Origin: Mauremys mutica
Taxonomy: Eukaryota; Chordata; Testudines; Geoemydidae
Reading direction: 5' to 3'
DNA: 64,000 nucleotides
NCBI RefSeq assembly: GCF_020497125.1
Contig: NC_059079.1
Location: 50,479,114 to 50,543,113, forward strand
Of the stretch, positions 1 to 10,535 are shown piece by piece. The notes beneath the pieces are model-generated. The model searched no databases, was not told where the DNA came from, and saw only the letters and a program-made list of their open reading frames with translations. The translations under genes were made by a program, and so were the position numbers. The stretch's first letter is position 1; each line of letters starts with the position of its first letter.

Positions 1-912
1 ATCTGTAATTGAGTGACCAGGGAGGTTGAAGTGTTCTCTGGCTGTTTTTTGAACGTTATAATTCTTGACGTCTGATTTGTGTCCATTTATTCTTTTGCAT
101 AGAGACTGTCCGGTTTGGCCAATGTACATGGCAGAGGGGTATTGCTGGCAAATGATGGCATATATCACATTGGTAGATGTGCAGGTGAATGAGCCTCTGA
201 TAGTGTGGCTGATGTGATTAGGTCCTATGATGGTGTCCCCTGAATAAATATGTGGACAGAGTTGGCAATGGGCTTTCATGCAAGGATATGTTCCTCGGTT
301 AGTGTTTTTGTTGTGTGGTGTGTGGTTGCTGGTGAGTATTTGCTTCAGGTTGGGGGGCTGTCTGTAAGCGAGGACTGGCCTGTCTCCCAAGATCTGTGAG
401 AGTGAGGGATCATCCTTCAGGATAGGTTGTAGATCCTTGATGATGTCCTGGAGAGGTTTCAGTTGGTGGCTAAAGGTGACAGCTAGTGGTGTTCTGTTAT
501 TTTCTTTGTTGGGCTTGTCCTGTAGTAGGTGACTTCTGGGTACTCTTCTGGCTCTGTCAATCTGTTTCTTCACTTCAGCAGGTGGGTATTGTAGTTGAAA
601 TCTGGAGGCATGGGGTAAGTATAGGGGTCAGTAGGTTTCCAGTATAGGGTGGTGTTTATGTGACCATCTCTTATTAGCACTGTAGTGTCCAGGAAGTGGA
701 TCTCTTGCATGGACTGGTCCAGGCTGAGGTTGATGGTAGGATGGAAATTGTTGAAATCATGGTGGAATTCCTCAAGGGCTTCTTTTCCATGGATCCAGAT
801 GATAAAGATGTCATTAATGTAGAGCAAGTAGAGTAGGGGCATTAGGGGACAAGAGCTGAGGAAGCACTGTTCTATGTTGGCATACTGTGGGGCCAGTGCC
901 CCTGACGTGAAG
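1..912 (-). mobile_element. Penelope-like element fragment (RT plus GIY-YIG endonuclease)
   Basis: Reading the minus strand, positions about 912-590 encode part of a reverse transcriptase with the catalytic-region motif YINDIFIIW (YIDD-like, second position changed) followed by FLDTTV and KPTDPYTY. After a frameshift, positions about 597-30 encode a linker and a GIY-YIG type segment (VIYAIICQQYPSAMYIGQTG). RT followed by a C-terminal GIY-YIG nuclease is the defining architecture of Penelope-like retroelements; vertebrate copies are the Neptune-type group. The copy is broken: it has a frameshift near 590, an internal deletion of about 120 bp between PPDF and the following LQYPPAEV, and its 3' end runs off the window. 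It is a dead fossil. Clade name is inference; PLE identity is well supported. Confidence 0.85.
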
Positions 913-1572
913 CTATACTTACCTACAGCTTTCATTCAGACCACACCACACGATCCATTGTCTACAGCCAAGCTCTAAGATACAACCGCATTTGCTCCAA
1001 CTCCTCAGACAGAGACAAACACCTACAAGATCTCAATCAAGCATTCTTACAACTATAGGCCAAAAACCAGTCAGAGAACAATTAAACCTCCCTGGTCACT
1101 CAATTACAGACCTAAAAGTCACAATTATTCAACAAGAAAACTTCAAAAACAGACTCCAACTAGAAACTGCAGAACTGGAATTAATTTGCAAAATGGGCAA
1201 CATAAAATTAGGCTTGAATAAAGACTGGGAGTGAATAAGTCATTACACAAACTAAAAACTATTTTCCCATGCTAATTTTCCCCCTGCTGTTAGTCATACC
1301 TTCTTGTCAACTGTTTGAAATGGGCCATCCTGATTATCATTACAGAAGTTTTTTTTCTCCTGCTGATGATAGCCCACCTTAATCAATGAGTCTCATTAGA
1401 GTTGGTATGGCAACCCCCATTTTTTCATGTTCTCCGTATGTATATATCTTCCTACTGTATTTTCCACTGCATGCATCTGATGAAGTGGGCTTTAGCCCAT
1501 GAAAGCTTAAGCTTAAAGTGTCTTTTAATCTGAAACTTTGGGTAACTTGTGGCTGTACCAGTCTACTAGATT
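913..1572 (+). mobile_element. Penelope-like element fragment, opposite orientation, with 3' end
   Basis: The plus strand from about 913 encodes the post-RT piece with SIVYSQALRYNRICS, ending in a stop near 1048, then jumps to the segment after the GIY-YIG domain (LNLPGHSITD at about 1085-1115), which also occurs in reverse complement at 1-25. The 3' part (about 1440-1560) carries the characteristic tail with GATGAAGTGGGCTTTAGCCC. The GIY-YIG region itself is absent, so this copy is internally deleted. It lies head to head with the fragment at 1-912. Confidence 0.8.
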
Positions 1573-1849
1573 TGAGATGACCACACCAATCAATAAGAAC
1601 ATAAAAATTCTGTCATACTGGATCAGTCCAATGCTCCATCTAGCCCAGTATCCTGTCTCCAACAGTGGCCAGTAACAGAGCTTCAGGGTGAGTGTATAGA
1701 ACAAGGCAGTCGAAGTGATCCACCCTTGTCTTCCTCTCCCAGCTTCTGGCAGTCAGAGATTTAGGACTGCCCTGAGTATAGGGATGGTATTCCTGACCAT
1801 TTTGTCGAAAAGCCATTGATTGACCTATCTTCCATTAACTTATCGAGAA
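1573..1849 (-). repeat. 3' tail of an old CR1/L2-type LINE (left part)
   Basis: Minus-strand 3' tail whose reverse complement recurs at 8084-8310 (shared core around CTAGATGGACCATTGG). It begins with AAGAACATAA and runs to about 1849, where a younger CR1 interrupts it; the same LINE appears to resume at about 3960. Family name at the CR1/L2 level only. Confidence 0.65.
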
Positions 1850-1935
1850 TCATAGAAATGCAGGATTGGAAGGCACCTTTATAGGTCATGTAGTCCAGTT
1901 CCCTGCACTGAGGCAGGACTAAGTATTATCTAGAC

Positions 1936-2246
1936 CAGGGGTAGGCAACCTATGGCATGAGTGACGAAGGTGGCACGCGAGCTGATTTTCAGTGGCCCCC
2001 TCACTGCCCGGGTCCTGGCCACCGGTCAGGGGGGCTCTGCATTTTAATTTAATTTTAAATGAAGCTTCTTAAGCATTTTAAAAACCTTATTTACTTTACA
2101 TACAACAATTGTTTTGTTATATATTATAGACTTATAGAAGGAGACCTTCTAAAAATGTTAACATGTATTACTGGCACGTGGAACCTTAAATCAGAGTGAA
2201 TAAATGAAGATTTGGCACAGCACTTCTGAAAGGTTGCCGACCCCTG
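1936..2246. mobile_element. hAT-type MITE, 311 bp
   Basis: Terminal inverted repeats CAGGGGTAGGCAACCT and AGGTTGCCGACCCCTG, with flanking 8-bp duplications ATCTAGAC (1928-1935) and ATATAGAC (2247-2254), 7 of 8 identical. An 8-bp duplication and CAGGGGT ends are typical of hAT transposons. No coding capacity. Inserted in the CR1 at 1850-3950. Confidence 0.85.
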
Positions 2247-3154
2247 ATATAGACCATTCCTGACAGATGTCTGTCTAACCTGTTCTTAAAAACCTCAGAC
2301 AAAAACAATGAGAGAAATTCCACAACCTCTCTAGGTAATTTGTTTCAGTGCTTAGCTACCCTTACACATAGGAAGTTTTTTCTAATGTCTAACCAAAATC
2401 TCCCTTGCTGCAATTTAAGCCCATTGCTTCTTCTCCTATCCTCAATGATTAAGAACAATTTATCTCCTCTTTCTAACAACCTTTATGTACTTGAGGACTG
2501 TTATGTCCCCTGAGTCTCCTCTTCTTCAGACTAAACAAATCCATGTTTTTCAATCTTTTCTTATAGGTCATGTTTTCTAGACCTTTAATCATTTTTGTTT
2601 CTCTCCGCTGGACTTTCTCCAATTTGTCCACATCATTATGGAAGTGTAGTACCCAGAACTGGATACAATATTTCAATTAAGGCTATATCATTGCTGAGTA
2701 GAGTGGAAAAATTAATTCTCTTGTCTTGCTTACAGCATTTCTATTAATACATCCCAGAATTATGTCCACTTTTATTTGCAACAGCGCTACATTTTTCACA
2801 TATTTACATTGTGATCCAGTATAAAAACTCAGACCATTTTCTGCAGTAATCTTTCCTTGGCAGTCGTTCCCATTTTTGTATTTGTGCAATTGCTTGTTCT
2901 TCTTAAGTGTAGTATTTTGCATTTGTCCTTGTTTAATTTCATCCTATTTATTTTAGACCATTTTACCAGTATGCCAAGATCATTTTGAATTTTAATCCTA
3001 TCCTCCAAAGTGCTTGTGACTCCTTCCAGTGTGTACCATCTGAAAACTTTATAAGTGTACTCTCTATGACATTATCCAAATGATTTAAGAGAATATTGAA
3101 GAGAACCACACCAGGACAGATTCCTGCAGGACCCCACTCGATATGGCCTTCCAG

Positions 3155-3362
3155 TAGGGTGACCAGATGAGAGGGAGAAAATATCGGGACACATGGGTTT
3201 CCGCCAGTAGAGCAAAAAAAAAAAAAAAAAAGCTGAGTGCTACCGGTGGAGCAAAAAAAACAACAACAAAATATCGGGACAAATTGCGTCCCGACCAAAG
3301 ATCGGTCGGGATGCGGGAGAAACACCTAAATAGCGGTTTTATCAGGACATCTGGTCACCCTA
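3155..3362. mobile_element. hAT-type MITE, 208 bp, perfect ends
   Basis: Perfect 15-bp terminal inverted repeats TAGGGTGACCAGATG and CATCTGGTCACCCTA, flanked by a perfect 8-bp direct repeat CCTTCCAG (3147-3154 and 3363-3370). The interior carries poly-A runs on the plus strand and repeated ATATCGGGACA-like motifs. Nested in the CR1 LINE and without genes. Confidence 0.92.
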
Positions 3363-3959
3363 CCTTCCAGCTTGATTGTCATCCATTTGTAACTACACTC
3401 TGAGTACGTTTTCCAAACAGTTGTGTACCCACCTTATAGTAGGTTAATCTAGGCTGTGTTTCTCCAGTTTGTTTATGAGGTCATGCAGGACAGTATCAAA
3501 CACCTTATTAAAGTTGAGTTATATAATACCTACTACTTCTTCCCCCACCCCTGCATCCCACAAGATGCATTACCCTGTCAAAGAAGGATATTAGGTTGGT
3601 TTGACATGATTTGTTCTCAATTTATCTTATATTCCTGTAGGTGCTTACACATTGATTGAGTGATTATTGGCTCCATTATCTTTCAGGGTACCCAGACTAT
3701 AGACTAGTCTATAATTCCCTGGCTTGTCCTTATTCCCCTTTTTATAGATAAGTACTATATTTGCCCTTTTCCAGTCCTCTGGGATCTGTCCCATCATTGA
3801 TGAGTCCTCAAAGATAATCACTAATGACTCAGATATCACTATAGCTAGGCCTTAAGTATTCTGCTGACCTAAAGACACCTAATTTGTCTAAATAATTCTT
3901 AACTTGTTCTTTTCCTATTTTAGCCTTAGATCAAATTCTTTTTTTCAGCCCAGTTATAC

Positions 3960-4625
3960 TTTTCACCATCAGACCAGCTCATGACAATGAGTTCCACAGA
4001 TTAATTGTGAGTTGTATGAAAAAGTACAACTCTTTGTTTGCATTCAACCTGCTGCCTATTAATTTCATCAAATGACCCCTGGTTTTTCTATTGTGGAAAA
4101 GGATAAATAAAATGTATTTACTCACTTTTCCAACACCATTCCTGATTTTATAGAAGTCTATCATCTCCACCCTTACTTGTCTCTTTTCTAAGCTGTACAG
4201 TCCTAATCTTTTTTAGTTTCTCCTTGTATGAAAGCCATTCTATATCCTTGATAATCTCTGTTGCCATTCTCTGAATCTTTTCCAGTTCCACTAGATCTTT
4301 GTGAGATGGGGCAACCACAACTGAATTCAGTATTCAAGGTGTGGGCATATCATGGATTTGTATAGTGGCATTATGATATTTTTGGTCTCATTTTCTATAC
4401 TTTTCAAAATAGAGCCTAAAATTCTGTTAGCCTTTTTGACTGTTGCTGTGCACTGAGGTAGAGCTTATAGAGTACTATCCACAGTGGTCCAAGATCTCTT
4501 TCTTGAGTGGTAACAGCTAATTTAAAACCCATTGTTTTATATGTGTAGTTGGGATTATTTTTTCCAGTATGTATTTCTTTGCACTTATCAATACAAAGAC
4601 TTAATTACTGTTTTGTAATACCATT
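3960..4625 (-). repeat. Old CR1/L2-type LINE, right part
   Basis: Continuation of the LINE whose tail is at 1573-1849. Minus-strand frames show an RT C-terminal remnant (ELEKIQRMATE, about 4255-4290) and the conserved non-coding-looking phrase CCTGCTGCCTATTAATTTCA at about 4048. Heavily mutated. The right end near 4625 is approximate. Confidence 0.65.
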
Positions 4626-5329
4626 AAGGCCACAGGGATATTAAAGTGGTCATATATTATGGGGTGAAGTGTAAAGGATTTCAGCAGCACAGAGAAGTTG
4701 GGTTGGGGACAGTGGACATAGGGTGGTATGAAGGTTTGGATAAATATGAAGTTTTTTTAAAGGAGCATATGGAAGAAATTTGGAAGCTGGGAGCATTGTG
4801 AGTTTGAAAAAGTTGTGCAGTGACAGTTGGTTCTAGGAAGGGTGGTAGGGACAGCAATAAAGTTGTGGGATAAGGAACTATGGCTGGAGTGAACAGTGGC
4901 TGGAATGAAGGCTGGAAGGATCATCTCACATGTCTCCAACTAACCCCGCAACCCCTGTGACCTTCTTCATCTCCAAACCATTTTACCTGTTCTTTTATAG
5001 CATCCCTTCACTGATTTACAAGTTTAAATTGAAGCCCAGCTACATCTTATGCTAAGCCTCAGCTGGTGCTTCCCTTTTGAAAGGATACATAGTATGAGTT
5101 CTGGATGCTTTAAATCTCAAATGAGATCAGGATTCAGAGTGTCCTGGAATATCCAACAGTTCAAAGCAGAAGCACTATGCAGGGGCCCAGCTGGCTACAT
5201 TTTTACAGTCAAGATTAACATACACCCAAGCACAGCCCCCTCTTCCAAAAAGCTATTTGGTTATCCCTCAATTAGAAGGACAACAAGAGTGGCTGCTGCT
5301 TGTCATCCATACACATTTTGTCATCTTCA
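4626..5329. other. Unassigned intergenic sequence
   Basis: No gene, repeat end or RNA gene recognised. Moderately AT-rich; short open frames here lack any recognisable motif. Confidence 0.5.
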
Positions 5330-5958
5330 GAGGTGAAAGTAAGCTGGTACGCTCCGGTACGGCGTACCAGCAAGAGCCGGTGCACTGTACCGGGGTGGCC
5401 CGACTTCCCTAGGTGGCAATTTAAAGGGCCTGGGGCTCCCAGCAGCAGCTGGAGCCCCAGGCCCTTTAAATTGCAGCCAGACCCCTGTGGCTGGAGCCCT
5501 GGGCTAGTGGCAGCGGGGCTCCGAGGGTTATTTAAAGTGCCAGGGCTCCCACTGCCTCTACTGTCCTGGGCCCTTTAAATAGCCCCACTGCCACTACCCC
5601 AGGGCTCCAGGGGCTATTTAAAGGGCTGGGGCAATAGAAGCAGGGGAGTCCTGGGCCCTTTAAATAGCCCCCAGAGCCCCACTGCCAGAGCCCTGGGGTA
5701 TCAGCAGCAGCCGGGGGCGCAGGCAGCAGTTTAAAGGGCCTGGGGTGGTAGTGGCGGCCGAGCCCTGGGCCCTTTAAATAGCCGCCGGAGCCCCCGGCTG
5801 CCAGTGCTACCCAGGCGGGGAGAGGAGGGCACTTACCGGTGCAGGGCAGGTCAAGGCTGGCTCTGACGCCCCATCCCTGCCCCTTCTTCCTGAGGCCCCA
5901 CCCCTTCCAGGGGCCAGAGCCGACCCCAACCCAGCTCCGTACCTGGTAAGTCCCTATT
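5330..5958. repeat. GC-rich hairpin-array repeat, probable MITE
   Basis: A sharply GC-rich block bounded by GAGGTGAAAG on the left and CTTTCACCCC on the right, which look like short inverted ends. The interior repeatedly alternates CCCTTTAAAT and its complement ATTTAAAGGG, forming successive hairpins. The first has a perfect 24-bp stem (5416-5439 with 5451-5474). Open frames here come from the GC-rich composition and are not genes. A transposon origin is inference: I could not establish a clear target duplication. Confidence 0.6.
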
Positions 5959-6012
5959 TCTGCTTTCACCCCATGTCACCTCTAGTATACAATGAATATT
6001 TAGGTATTTTCT

Positions 6013-6137
6013 ATCAGAGGGGAGCCGTGCTAGTCTGGATCTGTAAAAGCAGCAAAGAATCCTGTGGAACCTTATATTGGACGTATTGGAGCATGAGCAT
6101 GAGCTTTTGTGGGTGAATACCCACTTGGTCGGATGCA
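6013..6137. mobile_element. Short PLE-derived insertion, 125 bp
   Basis: Matches the arm sequence of the element at 14649-14853 (ATCAGAGGGG start, GAGCTTTTGTGGGTGAATAC). It is flanked by an 11-bp direct repeat AGGTATTTTCT (6002-6012 and 6138-6148), marking it as a discrete retro-insertion. Related to the PLE 3' terminal sequences at about 1470-1510. Confidence 0.75.
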
Positions 6138-6148
6138 AGGTATTTTCT

Positions 6149-8083
6149 GATTACATTAGAAGACATTTATCAGATCCAGTAAGTGCCATTAGTACACTAC
6201 TGATTAACATGCTAGAATTTTATTTAAATACCTGCATTTCATCGGTTTTGGTATCAAACTCTGAAGCATGTATCTGCTCCCTTAATTGCCTAGGATGTTG
6301 ATAATAGCATCCCTAGCCTTGCATCTCTATCCTGCTAATGCAACTTCAACCCAGGTTGTTAATTATCAGTTATTACCACCTGGTGGCTTATTTGGAATGA
6401 ATTGGTAGTCTCGGTCTAGCTCCTAAAGGACAAACATCCACACTTCCAGACCACCACCTGATTTATTGGCAATTAATCTCCCTATCAGCAGTTTCAGTGC
6501 AGAAACAAAGAGCATGGAGACTTCTGTGCTCATCTCTTATAGATGTGGTCCAGGCAGATCAGGTTTAGGACATTTTTAGAGAAGCTTGTGCTGCAATTGC
6601 CTTTGCTGTTCCTGTTCTGTGAATTTATACTGGATTTTAGTCTCCCCCATCAAAAAATGTAGTAATCGGTGTTTTACTGCCCACATGTTTCTTGTTAAAT
6701 TGTCTGTTTTTTACTCAGCATCTGCCTCACTGAGCACTCATCATCTGCTAGTGAACCATCTGATGTACAGCAGATGTTAAGCACTCAGCAAGCCGGAGAG
6801 GGAGGCAAAAGTGTCACACCATGATTAAATACTTGCTACTGCTATTACATACTGTGTTCCATTTTTATGGTTAATATTTGTGTGTACTGGGGAAGTATTA
6901 AGACCTATTTTGTATTTTACTTAAAATTCTATTGTCCAAATAAATGTATTTTCTGTTTGTATCACTGCCATATAGTTAGAAAATGGTAGCAAGTTGTTGA
7001 TTTTTTTTAAGACACTGTAGAGAAATAAATAATTAAGGAGACATTTGATTGGTGTGCAATGGAATATGAATTCACATTCAGTCATTTCATTTATTAATCT
7101 TTTTGTAGATCACTTATGAGTTTGGCCAGATATACACTGGTATAGATTCACCATGTGGTTTCCCTGATTGAAACCACCGTAGCACATTGCATAGGACCCC
7201 TAGCAACAGAAAGTCCATTTGGAAGTTGACTATGGTGGCACACTCCAGCCGAAACAGCCTAAAAAAATGGTGACACATTTTGGGGAAGGGTGAAAGGCTG
7301 AGGAAAGTACTGATTTAGGGCATCCCTTGCTCAGGATTCATCAGCAAGGCTGCTATTGAGTCCTGACTATGATTTGAATATATCTTTCCTGGTGAAACCC
7401 TCAAGGGTGAGTGACAGTTCAACTATTCCCTGTTCTTGACCAGCGGTGAATCTTTAGTGGGAAGCAGTAATCCTTACTCTATTAGGCAACTGCAGTTTGT
7501 ACCTTTTTGGACCACTGTAGCCCAGCATCTTTTTGAAATAGTGTCTAAAATGGAAGGTAAAACCATACTGTTGTTACTTTCATTGAACACCTACATACAG
7601 AAAAAAATGCATATACATGGACTTTTATATCTACATCATTAGTTTTGTAATTCTGTGCACACAGACAGACAGACACATATACACAGAAAAAAAAATTGAA
7701 TACTTTTAGAGGCTCTTACTGCTTACCCACTGGACAGAGCCTACATAGTGTAGAATCGCCTTCTACCTGATTATCCACCCAGCTGTCCTAAGATTTACAA
7801 TTCAAAATTCATCATCTGCCTCAAGAAAATCTATTCCAATTGAAAACGTAAGAAAGATCATCAGATTTCAGAACAGGTTTGTTTTTCGGTTCCCTCTGCT
7901 GCAATAATCAAACAAGAGTTACAGTAAATCGAATACACCACTACTTGTGGGATGAAAATCAGCAAAAACTAAGCAAAATTTTCCAAAATATTCTAACTGC
8001 TAAAGAAAACCACAAAATGTGTTTAGAATGTTTGGTTTGTAATCATACCCTAGGTTCAAAAAAGAAGTAGATATGTTCCAGAA
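6149..8083. other. Unassigned intergenic sequence
   Basis: AT-rich with no recognisable gene or complete repeat; contains a short ACAGACAGACAGACACA-like stretch near 7660. Confidence 0.5.
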
Positions 8084-8312
8084 GGATAGGTCCATCAATG
8101 GCTATAGCCAAGATGGACAGGGATGCAACATTTTGCTCTGGGTGTTCTTAAACCTCCAATTGCCAGAACATGGGACTGGATGACAGGGGGTGGATCTCTC
8201 AAAAGTCCCCTGTTATGTTTATACCCTGTGAAGCACTAGCACTGGCCACTGTTTGAAGACAGGACTAGATGGACCATTGGTTGGGCCAGTATGGCTGTTC
8301 TTATGTTCGTAA
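8084..8312 (+). repeat. CR1/L2-type LINE 3' tail
   Basis: Plus-strand copy of the family seen in reverse at 1573-1849, with GACTAGATGGACCATTGGTT and a GTTCTTATGTTCG end. Non-coding tail only. Confidence 0.65.
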
Positions 8313-8684
8313 TCATTCTGGGGAGACCATCTCCCCAGTTCCAATATACTGGAGATCTCCTCAATAGACAGAAGTCAGCTATCTCCATAGCAACTTTCCC
8401 CTTGACCTCTCTGTGGCAGATGCTACACAGGGATCTGCACTGCAGAGGTGTGGCAAGGAATAGATCTGGGGGAAAGGCATATTGTTCCTTCTCCTCTAGC
8501 AATGGTAAATCAGCCCAAAAGTTTAAGGCAGACTGAAACCCTTGTGTACCGTAGGACTCCTCTTTCCCCTTAATTTGTGATCATTCTGGGGGGCAGCAGG
8601 ACAGCCTTAGCAGTGCAGTTCAGGATCATGGAGACCAGGACCCAGTGAAGAGTCACAAGGACTCAGGGCAGATGGCCCTGTGCC

Positions 8685-9028
8685 CAGGGCTGGCTCCAGA
8701 CCCCAGCGCGCCAAGCGCGTGCGTGGGGCGGCATTTTAACTGGAGGGTGGCAGGCGGGTCCGACGGACCTTCCGCAGTCATGCCTGCGGGAGGTCCAACG
8801 GAGCCGCGGGACGACCGGACCTCCCGCAGGCATGACTGCGGAGGGTGCGCTGGTCCCGCGGCTCATGTGGACCTCCCGCAGGCATGCCTGTGGAAGCTCC
8901 ACCATAGGCGTGGGACCAGCGGCACGTCTGTGGGAGGTCCCGCGAAGGCGCGGGACCGGCACCCGGCAGCGCGAGCGGCGCAGCGCGCCGCCCTGCTTGA
9001 GGCGACGGAATTCATAGAGCCGCCCCTG
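8685..9028. mobile_element. GC-rich hAT-type MITE, 344 bp
   Basis: Starts CAGGGCTGGCTCCAG and ends GAGCCGCCCCTG, imperfect inverted ends of the CAGGGGCGGCTC type, flanked by a perfect 8-bp direct repeat CCTGTGCC (8677-8684 and 9029-9036). The interior repeats (G/T)GACCTCCCGCAGGCATG in both orientations. Open frames on both strands are compositional artefacts. Same family as 50584-50856. Confidence 0.9.
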
Positions 9029-9036
9029 CCTGTGCC

Positions 9037-10079
9037 TCCTGCTGATACACGCAGAATCACACTCATATTGCGGGGACCCAACACATTTGGTAGCCAATAC
9101 CTGGCTTCTACCAAAGGCTCCCTGTCTTGAAGGAACTTTTGTTGAGTGTTTCTCCTTCCAGGAAACCTTACATGTATGTGCACTGACTCCAAGTTCTTGT
9201 TATCCGTATAAGTGTTTATTGCAGGACAGTGCTGAAGCACAGTGCAGGAACAACTTAAGGAAGCACTGTGCGGCCCACGCTATACTTTCCCCACAAAGAG
9301 CAGAATGCACAAGGCTGAGAATTCTCTAAAGCTATTCAAAGAAATATAAAGTTTATTTTTATAAAAGTGAAGAATTCAGAAGTTGTGTAACAGAAGTAAG
9401 TCATTTCTCACAGACTAATAGTTCAGACACTTCCTTTCCATAAGGAAATGCCAAAAATACAATTTGTCACAAGCAAATTTAACATTTGAAAGGATTTGTA
9501 AACAATATCATATATGGCAAAGCAAGACTGTATCAGTGTTTCTGGATAAAATAAATGAGTAGTCTGGGCAGGACAGAATGTCATTTGTATAAGAAATGCT
9601 CAATCTAGTTTAAAACATTTTAATAAAGTGAACTTGGGATTTTTTTTTAAGTAGGATTCAGTAAATAATAGTTCTTGATAAAGTTTTATGGCAAACTACC
9701 ATTTACTCAGGAATGGTCAAATTGGGAACCCTATGCATTTGAAGCTTGATCTGAAGTCCATTGAAGTCAATGGAAAGGTAAGCACTGATTTCAGTAGACT
9801 TTGGTCACATCTTATATTGAAGTAGTATTACCTCATCACCTGACTTTCACACTTGAAAACCAAACACACATTACTTCTAAAGTGGGTCTCCAGGTTGAAA
9901 TAATAATGACAGCCTGTCATAAAATGTAGTGCAGTATATTGTAAAGCACTTCCAGTGCTGTCTAATGTACCAGTTATTTTTATAATTATAGCTGTTAAGC
10001 ACTGACAGCATGCCTGGGACAGTACAAGACACAAAGGACCAGTAAGTGGTACTCCTATTCAGTAAGTAAGATATGTTGG
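9037..10079. other. Unassigned intergenic sequence
   Basis: AT-rich and without recognisable genes. Around 9756-9800 is a degenerate fragment with GAAGTCAATGG, also seen at several other places in the window. Confidence 0.45.
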
Positions 10080-10535
10080 TGAAGGTTCAGACAAGAGCCA
10101 TCAGAATGATTAAAGGATTATAAATCACGCTTTATATTACACTCAAGAAGCTAAATATTTTAATTTAATTAGGGGACAATTAAGGAGTGACTTAATCAGA
10201 GTATCTATATAAGTACCTACATAGGAAACAAATATTTGATAATGGGCTCTTCTATATATCAAAGGTGTAACATAATCAAATGACTGGCAGTTGAAACTAA
10301 ATAAATTCAGACTGTAAATAAGCCATACATTTCACTGTGAGGGTAATTAACAATGCAACAATTTACCAAGGGTCATGGTGGATTCTCCTCACTGGCCATT
10401 TTTAAAGTCAATCATTTTTTTTCCCTAAAAGATATATTCTAGGAATTATTTTGGGGAAATTCTATTGCCTGTGCTATACAGGAGATCAGTCTACATGATC
10501 ACTATGGTCCCTTCTAGTTTTGGAATCTAGGAATA
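10080..10535 (+). repeat. CR1 LINE fragment, plus strand
   Basis: A degraded 3' CR1 copy: RT C-terminal remnant near 10085-10140 (TRAIRMIKGL-like in a broken frame), ending with the GGTCCCTTCTAGTTTTGGAA type 3' UTR before position 10535. Frames are destroyed. Confidence 0.7.

Larger units (their letters stand above)
1850..3950 (-). mobile_element. CR1 LINE, minus strand, decayed, with two nested hAT MITEs
   Basis: Minus-strand translation gives pieces of a CR1 reverse transcriptase: IPEDWKRANIVLIYKKGNKD and the nearby PGNYR at about 3720-3800, and the C-terminal LEKVQRRETKMIKGLENMTY at about 2545-2625. The 3' end is on the left near ATCATAGAAATGCAGGATTGG, the usual CR1 terminus. Frames are broken throughout, so it is a non-functional 5'-truncated copy. 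It carries MITE insertions at 1936-2246 and 3155-3362, so those are younger. Confidence 0.85.

Noticed and set aside
5300..6138. Open frames of 92-145 codons rich in Pro and Gly
   Set aside because: They are encoded by the hairpin repeat, with repetitive low-complexity translation.
8645..9240. Overlapping open frames of 125-161 codons on both strands
   Set aside because: They fall in a GC-rich hAT MITE; the length is due to base composition.
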